DNA from: Plicaturopsis crispa FD-325 SS-3
Lineage: Eukaryota > Basidiomycota > Agaricomycetes > Amylocorticiales > Amylocorticiaceae
DNA length: 64,000 nucleotides
Direction of reading: 5' to 3'
Assembly: GCA_000827205.1 (NCBI GenBank)
Contig: KN832562.1
Span: forward strand, 591,829-655,828
The notes below the pieces were generated by a model that worked only from the letters and a program-made list of their open reading frames with translations, ran no database searches and was not told the origin of the DNA. Every line of letters begins with the position of its first letter. Position 1 is the stretch's first letter. This document shows positions 24,120-34,800 of this stretch, in pieces. The position numbers and the translations under genes are program-made.

Positions 24120-24245
24120 GGTGGTAAGCGTCAAGGTATGTCGTCGGCTCTCGGAAGCCAAACCAATTCTCGTTTTCTACAATTTCCAGATGCAATGCAC
24201 CTTAAGTGAGAGCTTGAGTACAACATATGAGCTCCATCTTACAAG

Positions 24246-24345
24246 GCCCGGCTAGCTCAATCGGATAGAGCGTCAGACTCTTATGAGTTGCGGGTTCAAT
24301 CAGACCGTCATCTGAAGGCTGCGAGTTCGACCCTCGCGTTGGGCT
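24246..24345 (+). tRNA. tRNA-Lys (anticodon CUU) with intron
   Basis: A complete cloverleaf can be drawn. Acceptor GCCCGGC (24246-24252) pairs with GTTGGGC (24338-24344) using two G-U pairs; D stem GCTC/GAGC; anticodon stem TCAGA/TCTGA; T stem GCGAG/CTCGC with loop TTCGACC. The anticodon CTT is at 24280-24282. A 26-nt intron (24284-24309) lies one base 3' of the anticodon, the canonical position; removing it gives the loop CTCTTAA, as expected for tRNA-Lys(CUU). The discriminator base is T at 24345. CCA is not encoded, as in eukaryotes. Confidence 0.93.
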
Positions 24346-24357
24346 AATGGTTAAACA

Positions 24358-24364
24358 TCTTTTT
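24358..24364 (+). terminator. Probable RNA polymerase III terminator
   Basis: A T-rich run (ATCTTTTTCC) begins 13 bases after the tRNA-Lys 3' end, the usual position for a Pol III stop. Inferred from position and base run only. Confidence 0.6.
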
Positions 24365-24632
24365 CCTCCTCCGAGGTAGGAGGACGCGATTCCCGGTTCC
24401 GTGCCAGCCGATTTCCCTCTGAGACAGTTTTGCATGAATGCGGAGCTTCCATGACCATTTTTACCGAGGAAAGGACTGAGAGAGTCACTGGAGGAAGAAG
24501 GGTTAGACCTCAAATATTACGGAGTGTTGCCTGTACCAAGGGCATGGTCTGAGCATGATTTATACGTTTACTGATATGGTCCGTGGATACAGAACCAAAG
24601 TGGTTATGGTAGGTAGTAAAGAGTACTGACAA

Positions 24633-24931
24633 TCATAGGGACAGCATAATCAAGTTTGTCACTAGCATGTCTTCCGAACACCCCGCCGGGCCAAACGCGG
24701 CGCGCATCGTGCAAACGTGTGGAAGCCATGCGGGGACCCCGCGCTCAGGGAGGATCCGTTGCACGTATCTAATAAACTGCCATGTACAATGAGTATGATC
24801 AGAACAACAGCAATAAACGGACACGGACCTATACATGGAATAACCCCCACGGCGACCTGACAAAGAAGGGCGCCCTCTCGGTTACCCAACGACCTACCCG
24901 GTATCAAATAGCCGCGTTGAGTATTTGCCAT
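24633..24931 (-). CDS. Possible small hypothetical gene
   Basis: Weak candidate. The minus-strand frame starting at 24931 (MANTQRGYLIPGRSLGNREG) can be spliced across a possible intron at about 24786-24833 (GTCCGT...GGCAG) into the frame FIRYVQRILPERGVPAWLPH, which ends DMLVTNLIMLSL at 24633. The spliced reading looks more protein-like than either unspliced frame, but I recognise no family. The rest of 24346-25165 shows nothing else. Confidence 0.25.
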
Positions 24932-25165
24932 GGTATAGATTTGACAAGATGAGACTCACGACAATGCAGGTAAACTTGACGGTAAACACTCCCAAAGTTT
25001 TAAGCAGATGCAGTCAGAGGCTCGAAAATGGCTCGAATATTGCTGCGTCGAGATTACAACATCTTCCGTGATAAATGATCTGGTATTGAATGAGTATCGA
25101 CAGTTAGTCAACAAGAATGAGAACAACGAACATGGTAGTACAACAATTACAGAGTAAGTGTCCGG

Positions 25166-25993
25166 TCACCCAAGCTCAACACCGCCTACTTTGACGGTCA
25201 TTTTTATCGGGAACGGGGATATGCCCGCCGTGCTGGTGATGAGCGGCACGGCCGTACGTCCGCGCTCGGACGATGTGTGTGTTAACATTGTATGTAGACA
25301 CTTTGACAGGGTGGATGAGAGGGCTTCGTTGAATATCTGCCGGTCTAAAGAATAGATGTTAGACCATGAGGATATGAGCATCGAGATAGACGACCTGCCT
25401 CGGTCTGATTTCGGCTGGCGCATCTCTGCATTTATGATCCTGGAGGGAAAATCTTCATGAGTCTTCTCGATCCAATATGGGAGTTCTGTATTGACTTGCC
25501 ATTGTTCCCAGGGCACATCTTCCTCGGCCATGTAGACTTGAAACCAAGATTTCCGCGGCCGTTTCTCGGAGAATGTCACAATAATCTGTTTAGGACGGTC
25601 ATAAGCAGCATATCCCCCAAGATAATAGCGCGTCATCTCACCTGGCCGCGTTTATTTGCACCACCCTCGATCCCCTTCCAAAACACGTTCACTTTCTCGT
25701 TCACGAGCTGCTCCATCTCGGGATCGTCCACTCCTGGCTGACAGCGACTATTAACGCAGACGTTGAGGGGACCAATGTGTACCGACGTACCATATCGACA
25801 TCGAGGACTTCGAACACCTGCGGTTTCACGGTTCCAAACAGTCGATGAAAGAGGATAGAATGGAGGACTGCGCGTAGGACATCCTTTGCGGAATGTCGAT
25901 CGAGGATCTGTGCTCGTTGTTAGTATATCAACACTGTTATGACAGACAGAGACCGACCACGTCTATCGTTACTGTCGGATAGGTGCTGTTCAT
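25166..25993 (-). CDS. ATG101: Autophagy-related protein ATG101
   Basis: HORMA-fold partner of ATG13 in the ULK1/Atg1 initiation complex, present in filamentous fungi and animals but absent from budding yeast. It starts at 25993 with MNSTYPTVTIDVV. After an intron, ILDRHSAKDVLRAVLHSILF and HRLFGTVKPQVFEVLDVDM match the family N-terminus. The KRPRKSWFQVYMAEED segment carries the Trp-Phe pair of the WF finger that recruits downstream factors, followed by VPWEQWQVNTELPYWI. The C-terminal part, GISPFPIKMTVKVGGVELG, matches the PPFEITIP end of the family. At least five exons. It is transcribed away from YVH1, with 216 bases between the start codons. Confidence 0.9.
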
Positions 25994-26209
25994 GAGGTCT
26001 ACTATCGACGTCGTGAACTCTGCACAGAAGAATATGACAGAAGTTGTGGGTCCCGTACCGGCATCTGATCCGATATCCGATAGTAGTTATCTGGGTCAAC
26101 TTGAAAGTATCCGCCGCCGCTCGTTCTGCCCCGCATCTCATTTTCTCATCTACGCACATTTCTTCTAAGATATCTGCGAGATTAGTACTGGCATTGATCG
26201 TATCACACG
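25994..26209. promoter_or_regulatory. Bidirectional promoter between ATG101 and YVH1
   Basis: Only 216 bases separate the divergent start codons, so both promoters must lie here or overlap. No TATA box or long T tract stands out. Shared control is an inference from spacing. Confidence 0.5.
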
Positions 26210-28109
26210 ATGGACGAAGTCGTCCCCGGCCTTTGGATAGGCGACCTTCCATCCGCACTCAACACGGAGCAATTGAAAGCCCATAATATACACAGTATTT
26301 TATCCGCGATGCGGGGTAGGGTGTCCATACACGAGGTGCGTATGCTGTGTGAGGAATGAAAAAGGCGCTTCATGAATTGATAACGACTTAGACATTCATC
26401 AGGCACCAAATTATGCTCGACGACACAGACGACGCCGACGTCCTCACGCACTTCCTACCTTCGATCGCTTTCATTGAGGCGGAATTGGAGAAGGGGCGCG
26501 GGGTTCTTGTACACTGCCAGGCGGGCATGAGTGAGTAAGCCCATATGTCGTCAATATCCGACTTACAACTTCTTAGGCAGAAGCGCGACCATCGTCGCGG
26601 CATTTTTAATGCACTCGCGAAACCTGGACCGCGATGCTGCGCTAGACCTCATAAGAAAGGCCCGCCCGTGCATACAGTGCGTGCACCCAGACAGATGGAT
26701 TTCCAATATATATTAATGAACATAGACCGAACGACGGCTTCATGCAGCAGCTGGATGTATTCCAGCAAGCGTCGTTCAAGATATCTAGGCAAAACAAGGC
26801 AACGCGGATGTTCTATCTCGACCGTGTTGTGGATGAAGTCATGAGTAGGTTCAAATTCAACGGATGGCGGCGTTCCAATCCTCTAACGAAACACACTCTT
26901 AGATGGCGACGGAACTTTGCCAGGGACCGATATGTTTGCAAAGTTTCCCCGCACGCCATCAGATTCTGTCCCGGGAACGCCTGCTGCCCCGCCTCGTCGT
27001 CGCATCCGGTGCAAAATGTGCAGGTACGCAGCCCTATCCACAAAGTCATTTGATAGCACACTCATTTGGGTCACAGACGTGAACTAGCTACGAGAGAGCA
27101 CATGCTTGATCACGGCCAGCTTGGTCCTGCGACGCCCGCCGCAGCTATGCTATCCCCTGCAACCTCGCGGCGCGGTTCAGAAACTCTGCATCGCAACAGC
27201 GTGCGGCGTCCGTCGCGGCTCGGCTCCACGGGGAATGAATCGCGCCCAGGGATGCAAGCTTTTAGCAATGGGATTCTGGGCAGCTTGACGATGTCTGCTG
27301 TGGAGACGAACGAGACGGCCGTAGTTGATAGCGATGACGACGACGCGGTCTTGAAGGAGCAACCTACTTCGAGCGGTTCCGGCCCTCGACTAGGCTCTGG
27401 GGGTGAGTCCCTCGAACCGCTCACTGCTGAGCGCGCGGTGCTTCTCGGTCGCCGTGCTTCGAACACTCTTGATACTCCTCCGGACCCTCCAACAGATACT
27501 TCAGTACAAGAGGCAAAAAGCAGCACATCCGATCAGTCGGGAGGCAAGACTATCTCACCTCCCAACAAATCATTAGCGGAAGGCTCTTCATCCTCATCTA
27601 CCGCCCATGCACTATCCCCGCCCCCGCCTCAAAGCACGTTCGTACACCCCGCCGACCTCGCTGCGCAACTGTATAGCAACCCCAAGCTCGCTGCGCTGCG
27701 TTCGCCGGGGCTCCCGGGCACCCCGACGACGACGGCTCCAAAATTCTCCGCACCCGCGAGCCCACCCATACTCGCCAACCCGAAGTGCTCAGGATATTTC
27801 GTGGAGCCTGTGAGTCTTCCCCTTTGACGCCGTTGTATTCTCTGTCCCCACACTCACCTTGCACCGACAGATGAAATGGATGGAACCGTTCTTGGCGTCA
27901 GGCCAGTTGGCGGGGAAGATAGTGTGCCCTAATCAGAAGTGCGGCGCGAAGCTTGGGAATTACGACTGGGCGGGCGTTTGTTGTAGTTGTAAGGAGTGGG
28001 TCACGCCGGTACGTTCATCCTTTTTGCACGATGTGGTCGCATATTGGCCCGCTCATCTCTTCTACAGGGTTTTTGTATCCATAGATCAAGGGTGGACGAG
28101 TTTGCCTAG
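26210..28109 (+). CDS. YVH1: Dual-specificity phosphatase YVH1 (DUSP12 type)
   Basis: Tyrosine/dual-specificity phosphatase that also releases Mrt4 during late 60S ribosome assembly. It starts MDEVVPGLWIGDLPSALNTE. The active-site loop is VHCQAGMSRSATIVAAF (Cys, Arg of CX5R; about 26509-26600). A spacer with RIRCKMCRRELATREHMLDH gives a first CX2C, then a ~200-residue Ser/Pro-rich insert, then the C-terminal zinc-binding domain: CSGYFVEPMKWMEPFL, GKIVCPNQKCGAKLGNYDWA, GVCCSCKEWVTP and the final exon GFCIHRSRVDEFA (stop 28107-28109). The zinc domain is the part needed for ribosome assembly in yeast. The insert between the two zinc segments is longer than in yeast YVH1. About six introns. Confidence 0.92.
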
Positions 28110-28318
28110 ATCTGACACGGTTGGCAATGGTTTGCAGAAGTTCAAAATCAAGATTGTAATCATTTGCAATGACATTGTGGTATTCATAACACATGCATTG
28201 CATGGACACCCAGAGCCGATCACGAAGTCGTTTTTTCATGGACTACCGCTACCACCCCTGGGCTTCAAACCTATCAGCCTCTACTTTTCGTGTCAACATC
28301 AAGAACGTGTGCGGCGAA

Positions 28319-28751
28319 TCAATAGTCGGTGTCCGTACCTTCCTCGTCGTCCTTGACTCCGGCAGGTGGCTCCCCCTGGTACTGTATCTCAGAGACCAAT
28401 ACCGAGGACAGCTCTTCAAGAACATGGGCCCATGCATCTGGCGCGATCTCCACGTATTCACCCTCACAGACGGAGAGTTCGTCCGTCCGGAGAGCGATGT
28501 CGGCTTTTCGCAAGTGAGGGAAGTGACGACGCGCTACTGCTATCGCATCCTTGGCGAGGGGGTTAAGACTCAAAACTCGTTTTTGTTTGACTTGGTATCC
28601 AATATGCACCACTCACTTGGTGTGTCGCGGGGCGGCTAACAAGGACGCGCCGTTTTCCGTTCGTGACTATGAGGAGTTTTGACTTTGTGTGGCTGTCATT
28701 GCGGAGCTGTTTTGTGATTTTTGACAACGAAACTCTCCTTGCTGGAGGCAT
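28319..28751 (-). CDS. Hypothetical protein, paralogue of the 30750-31505 gene
   Basis: Two exons (28617-28751 and 28319-28549) total 366 nt, 121 residues. It starts MPPARRVSLSKITKQLRNDS. Its core, KRRVLVSRPATHQ then DAIAVARRHFPHL then DELSVCEGEYVEIAPDAW, aligns with KRVLVPRPTSHQ, GALRAVKNNFPSL and NELDECRGEWVDIAPETW of the plus-strand gene 2 kb away. Both genes carry an intron at exactly the same place, phase 0 after His-Gln. The predicted fold is mixed alpha/beta; I do not recognise the family. It lacks the C-terminal third of its paralogue. Confidence 0.65.
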
Positions 28752-29017
28752 CTCGTGGGGGAGGGGGGCTCTCAAGCTTAGCTTTCGACAGAATTGGAAC
28801 CTGCATGCAGATATACTCTTCGACGCAGTGTTTGGCCGGCCAAACACGTCTTCAAGAGTTCAAATTACTGCAAGTAGATATGCGATAGAAATTGAGCACA
28901 ATTCACTTACAGGGGATGTACATACGCCGCAATGCGTGTGGTACGTCGTCTGTTGAGGCATGAAGAGGTATGGTGCGTGTATCCGCTGTTTGATCATTCA
29001 GACTCGCAGGGGACGAC

Positions 29018-30378
29018 CTACATCCGTGACCTCGCGGCGCCAGCATCCTTATCCCATAGACTCCATATTTGACCCTTGTCCGGGCCCAACCCTCCGTTTG
29101 CCACCTCCTCATACGCCTTCTTGACCGCGTCACCGCCATATACCCGCTCCAGCGCCACCCATTTTCCACAGTCCCGCATAAGGTCATTCCACGCCTTGAC
29201 CTGCATCCGCGAGATCTCTGCCACGGACAGCTGCCTTTTGCGCACCGCAAGCCACTCGGGCATGAAGAACTGCTCCATCCTCCCCGGCTCCACCGTGCCG
29301 CCCTCGAACGTATTGGTGGCCCACTGCTGCCCCGCGCCTGCCGCGTCCGGCGCGAGGTTCGTCATGCCCAGCTGCACGCCCGCGACGCGCGCGGTGCCGA
29401 GGTGGGCAGCCACGCGCGCGTTGAGCGCGTCGTTCCCCGCGACGTCGACGTATATCCACCGTTCCCTAGCGGCGGCGGGCGGCCATGGCGCGTCGTACGC
29501 GCGCACGTCGTCGTACAGCCCGAGCCCGCGAGTGAACGCGACGTTGCGCGCGGACGTGAGCCCGACGACCGTGCGCCCGCCCCCGCGCTGGCGCACGAGG
29601 TACGCGAGGCAGAACGCGGTCTTCGAGGACGCGGAGGAGATGAGGATGCGGTCCGCGCCGCCGCGGTAGTCCGTGGAGTTGAGCCAGTCCTCGCACCAGA
29701 AAGAGGTCCAGAAGAGCGGGCGATAGAGCATGGTGTAGTCCTCTGCGAGCGGGGAAGGGTCGTATTGCGCGTCGGCTGCGCAGCGCTGAATTTGGTTGTA
29801 CGGCCGGCGGTCTGGGATGCGTGTAAGATACAAGCGTGAATTTTTTTAGTGTTACGTACCTGCAGGCAGATGGGGCCGCGGGACATAGAACGAGTGGATA
29901 TTGACGTCCGCGGGAGAGACGGGGAGGAGGAGGTAACGCGTCGGTGCTAGGTAGCCGTATACCCTTTCTCCCGGAATGATTTTGGGATGCGTCGAGGCGA
30001 CAACGGTGCCAAATCCCCAGACTGGAATCAGACCGTGCGTCTTGGGCGAGACGCCTGCGGCAGTTGGCGCGGGGTGGACTTCATAGTATCTGTAATATAT
30101 CAGTTCCCGGTCTCGAAATCTGGCTGCAAGTGGACCTACTGGAAGTGCGGCACCTCACCCAGGCCCTGGTAAGTGATATTGTTCGTCGAGAAACCGAAAC
30201 GGTCCACATGTATGAGGACATGGTTCGGTGGCAAGTGTGTGGGCTTCGGTGTACGGACGAGCACCGCTTTGTTAGGGTCTTGGCCGGACGATTGACGGGG
30301 ATTGCAGAGCGTCAAGTTGTCGTCGAGCGAGGGCATTCTGGTTGATAACTTGAGCTTTTGGGACTTCAGTCCCTTCAT
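29018..30378 (-). CDS. DUF2855 family protein
   Basis: Member of DUF2855, proteins related to medium-chain dehydrogenases/reductases but of unknown activity. The N-terminal part has LPPNHVLIHVDRFGFSTNNI and TYQGLGEVPHFQYYEV; the middle has VWGFGTVVAST, GERVYGYLAPTRYLLLPVSP and YRPLFWTSFWCEDWL. A nucleotide-binding-like segment, ILISSASSKTAFCLAYLV, is followed by GLTSARNVAFTRGLGLYDDV and WIYVDVAGNDALNARVAAHL. It ends KGQIWSLWDKDAGAARSRM. Two or three short introns. I take 30378 as the start; an ATG at 30336 (MPSLDDNLTL) is equally possible. The gene is very GC-rich, producing long spurious open frames on the opposite strand. It lies between the two paralogues at 28319 and 30750. Confidence 0.85.
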
Positions 30379-30749
30379 AAGTATACCCTAGTATACCATG
30401 CGGGGTATGCTTAGCCGAGTCCGGGGAAATGCTCTCCGATCAGCAACAGATACCGTGAATCACGGTCGTTTAGGCAGCGCATTCTGCTTCAAGCCACTGG
30501 CCAGCATGCGGTGAGCTGGTTGGAGGACTCCGAGGAGAAGTACTAGTGGGGCAACGGCAGGTCAAGACGAGGGCCCAACCTGAGCGTCAAAAGCAAGCTA
30601 CGCTTTGTTGTTTTCCAATTCGGAGACGATAATCTGGGCCACCCTGCTTTGACTCCGCTTTGACCTGTCCCGCTTTGACAACATGGATAAAATTCGAGAG
30701 GGTGTCTCTACGCTACATCACACAAGAAACTTCATACCCAAACCAAGAC

Positions 30750-31505
30750 ATGCCCAAAGTCACTGAATCAGACGACAGCCGGCCGTCGACATCGACCTCC
30801 AGGTATCTCGTCCTGCGCCACAAGCAAAAACGCGTCCTCGTGCCGCGTCCCACATCGCACCAGGTAGATGATCCTCGTCGGTTGAGAGAACGCGCCGGTA
30901 TTGACGAACTTATTTCAGGGAGCGCTCCGTGCAGTCAAAAACAATTTCCCAAGTTTGCCACTGGACGCGATCAAGATGCAGACGAACGAGCTCGATGAGT
31001 GCCGCGGGGAATGGGTCGATATCGCGCCGGAGACTTGGCCCTGCTTGGCGGAGTCGTCGAGTCTTGTGTCGGTGGCCATCGTCATCCAGCCGCCGAGTGA
31101 GGAGCCGGACCCGCTGGAAAATATACGGCTCACATATCCCATAAAGCGGGAATCTGCTACCCCGAGTGAAATGCCCGTATCTCCGACCGGTGGGTCTCTC
31201 CGTTGCTTGTGTGGTGACACTTCTGAACGATCTGTGTAGAAAGCCTCGTGCCACAGGTTATATTGCGTGCCAGAAATGGCAAAGTCAAATGCTGGCGGTC
31301 CACTACATTCGCGGAGATGTTCGTATCCAGCGAGAAGCACTTCCACATACCACCTGAACACGCAAGATTTATGTTGGGCGACCAAGTCCTGGACCCGGCA
31401 AGGCCACTCAGCTTGTATATTCCAGATAGTCGAACGCCGCCTCCGCATTATATTGAAGTGATAGACGTGCGTGACAAGGAGTCACCGAGGGGCGAAAGCT
31501 CATAG
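30750..31505 (+). CDS. Hypothetical protein, longer paralogue of the 28319-28751 gene
   Basis: Three exons (30750-30863, 30919-31189, 31240-31505) give 651 nt, 216 residues. It starts MPKVTESDDSRPSTSTSRYL. The shared core (KRVLVPRPTSHQ, then GALRAVKNNFPSLPLD, then ECRGEWVDIAPETW) matches the inverted paralogue with the same intron position. A separate C-terminal region, VILRARNGKVKCWRSTTFAE then HFHIPPEHARFMLGDQVLDP then SLYIPDSRTPPPHYIEVIDV, resembles a ubiquitin-like beta-grasp layout, but that is only an impression. No signal peptide or membrane helix. Function unknown. Confidence 0.65.
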
Positions 31506-31823
31506 AAGTGGTACGTTGCAAGCCCTTTGTCGTTTTGTTCGACCGCTGACCGTGTCGCCTGGGTAGCCAGGTCGTAATGCGAGTTTCGGACAGCCCTGTA
31601 CACGTCGTGTATACGTATTTGCCTGCGTGTAGAGTAGTGTAGCGTCCAATCCGAGTTTTCTCAGTAAAAGTGCTGTGCCAGGTTTGCAAATGAAGAAAAA
31701 CGACAACCAAGGAAGCCCAAGCGTGGGAATGTTCAATTGAGCAACGCGCGCCCTGTCTTGGTTGTTGAGCGTCCTCGCACCTTTCTGACCTAAACTTTCT
31801 TATTTCCCTGGCCGGCGCCAGCC

Positions 31824-34800
31824 ATGGCCACCTCCTCAGACGGCGGCGCTCCAGCGCTGCCCCATATGCCCGATTTTTCTGCTCACGATTTCTCTTCGGC
31901 TGGAGACATGAAGGCCCATCTCCAGATCCTCCTCGACAGCAAGGAGAAGCAGCTGCAGCAGGCCGGCACGCTCGGCCAACGTGTCCTTGCGCAGCAAATG
32001 GAACTCGAAGAGCGCATCAGACAGCTGCAAGAGATCGAGGCGGGCAGAAACGACGACGACGAGGTGGACGCTGAGGCTTCGACCAGATACCGCGAGCTCG
32101 CGGAGACGATTAGCGCCTGGGACGCCGAGAATGCGCAGTTATCGGGCGCGTTTGGATCAGCAAAGGTGAGTGCAGAGAGACTGGGGACGGAACGATCTCA
32201 ATAAGCCGCCTTCTAGCGAGGCAAAGAACTGTCTCCCGCTTTCAACCTGGATGACCTTCCTCGCGAAGAGTCTGGCCGCGCCAAAGGCTCGACGGGTACT
32301 TCGGCTGCGCAATCACGGCGGGCGAAGAACGCGGCACATCGCGCAGACGACGTCGGTACGTCTTCGGTTCAGCCATACTGCACGTGCGCATACTAACCTA
32401 CACCCCGCAGAGTTTGCCTTCGAGATCGGGAGCGGCCTATTGACCGAAGTCCGGCGGCTCCAGAGCTTGCTCGGTGAACGCGACAAAGCGATCCAGGACA
32501 TGAAAGAAGAGAAAGACGACCTCGAGAAATCTGTCGAGAGCCTCCGGACGGCGCTGCGGCAGCAGGAACAAAGCTCTGGTGAGTATCTTGGGCGGAAGTG
32601 GCACGTGCACAGCGGAAAGCTGACTTTGGGACAGATAAATTCAAAGAGGAGAATTGGAACCTTGAAGTCACGCTCCAGGAGCTCCGCACGCAGCTATCAG
32701 ACTCGCAAGCATCCACGCTTAGACTCGAGGGCGAACACAAACGCCTGACGAAGCTACTCAACTCGTCGCGCGAGGCCACCGACACGCACAAGACCGAATC
32801 CGAGCGCCTCAAAATTTCTCTTGACGAGCTCAAAGCGAAGCACGAAACGGACATCGCACACGCGCGAAAGCATGCGGCGGGCCTGCAGCGCGACAAGAAC
32901 GAGCTCCAGACGTCCATAGACACCATGAAGGCGGAGGTCGCGCGCGCGGGGCGGCGGATCCCCAAGTTTGGCAGCCCCCTCACCCCAGATGGCCGCAACG
33001 GCAGCGATTTCCTCACGCCCAACGACGGCCAGGACGACGATGTATTTAGTGCGGCGGGTACCGGCACGCAGAATAGGCGGAAGCATGACACTTCTGCCCT
33101 GTTCCCCGCAGACGACTTTGGCGACGACTTTGCGGATAACTCGCCCGACGCGAGCCCGTCGCGGCCGTTCTTCGCGTCTAACCACCCGACCAATGAGATG
33201 GAGGCGCTGCAGCAGCGGCTCGCCCATGCTCAGAGGCAGATCAACACGCTGAAGGGCACGCTGAATCGCGAGAAAGAGTTGAGAATGGAGTACCGCCGGA
33301 AATTGGAGTCCTCGCCTGGGGCTGCCGCAGTTGTCGAAGATGATGATCAAGCGTACGAAGATGAGCCGGAAGTTGTTGGCAAACCGAGACGAGGAACGCC
33401 ATACCGTGTCGTGGGCAGAGGCAGGGGCCGCGGTCGGGGCAGAGGCAGGGGCGGACTCACGCTCTCGCAGAGACTCGGAATGGCTGCGAACAGTCCATCC
33501 TCCGAATACAACGACGACGCCGACGACTTCGATCCCGATTCGCCTGCCCCGCCAGTCCCTGCCATTCCAATCAAATTCTACGGTGCGGAAGCCTCCGACG
33601 ACGGTGAGGAGGACGAACAGCATCACCCGGAGCAGTCTTCGCCTCTGGCTCCATCGAACCGTACTAGTGTCGATGGCATGGACCCCGCTTTCGCTAACAT
33701 CCTCCGCAGAAACGGCTCAACCAGCTCATTGCCCCAGAGCGGAAGCCCTTTGCGGCAGTCTGTCGTGGCACGGTCTGCGCGTGGCGGCGTCCCGAGGCGT
33801 TCTCGCGGCGGCGGCGTAGGGTACCAAGAAGCGCGGCCACCCTCGTTGGTCGGCCAGCCCGAAGCCCTTGCTGCAGAGCTTGGCATTGGAATGTCCTCCG
33901 TCACAGAGGATGATGTCGCTTATGAGGAAGTGGTGCCCAAAGAGACAGCGGACTTCGGTTGCCAGACCGAATTCTTCGAGGAAGAGAGGACCATCTTGCC
34001 ATCATCGCCCCCACCGCCTGTGCCGGCTGCGGCGCCACCCACATTACATGTGGCCCCTGTCATGGCTGATTCTGCCGTTCAAGTTGACCCCGAACCCGTA
34101 CGAGAGCCAGTGCCAGAGCCGAAACCCATAACGACGGAAATGTCTTGTCAGACTGACGAGGAGCCTGAAGTACAGCGGTTCGAGGTCTCCATACAGCATG
34201 ACGCTATTGTCCCACCACCGCCGACGATGGTGCAGGTCGAGGTGCAGACCGCCGCCCTGCGTAGCTTTGATGTCGATACCCAAACACCTAAATCTCCGGT
34301 GCGAGCGGAGATGGATACCCAGACCTCTCCTGATGACGTCTTTGCTCGTAGGACGACAATCACCCAGTACGACATGTCGGTCGGGAGCTCCAATGGGGAT
34401 ACCACTGTCACAAGAGGTGCCGGACGGACGTTCCTGCTCGACCACTCGGACGACGAAGAGGACGGCGAAGAGACCGAGACCGGTCCTGAGACAGAGACGG
34501 ATACGGACGACTACCACGATGCGCACCAGAGCATCGTGCCCACGTCGTCTTCGCAATCATTCGACGACTTCCAATCCATACTGACGGTGACAGATAACGA
34601 CCTCTCCGAGCCCGACGACGATGCGGAGAGCATTAAGACCTCACGGGTGCCTCCTGTATCTGGGCGGCAGCGTGCACCATCGCGTGTCACGGTGCCGGTG
34701 CCTACTGTGTACGAGTCGAAGGCTGTCTCTGTCGAGTCCCTCGAAGAGCCGCCTGCCAAGCCAGAGCCCAAGCCGGAAGTCAAAGAAATGTCCGTTCAGA

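Noticed and set aside
29069-29839. 256-codon open frame on the plus strand
   Set aside because: It is the antisense shadow of the GC-rich DUF2855 gene, whose motifs and introns are clear on the minus strand.
32393-33626. Minus-strand open frames of 266 and 290 codons
   Set aside because: They mirror the coiled-coil exon of the Num1/ApsA homologue; no family match in these frames.
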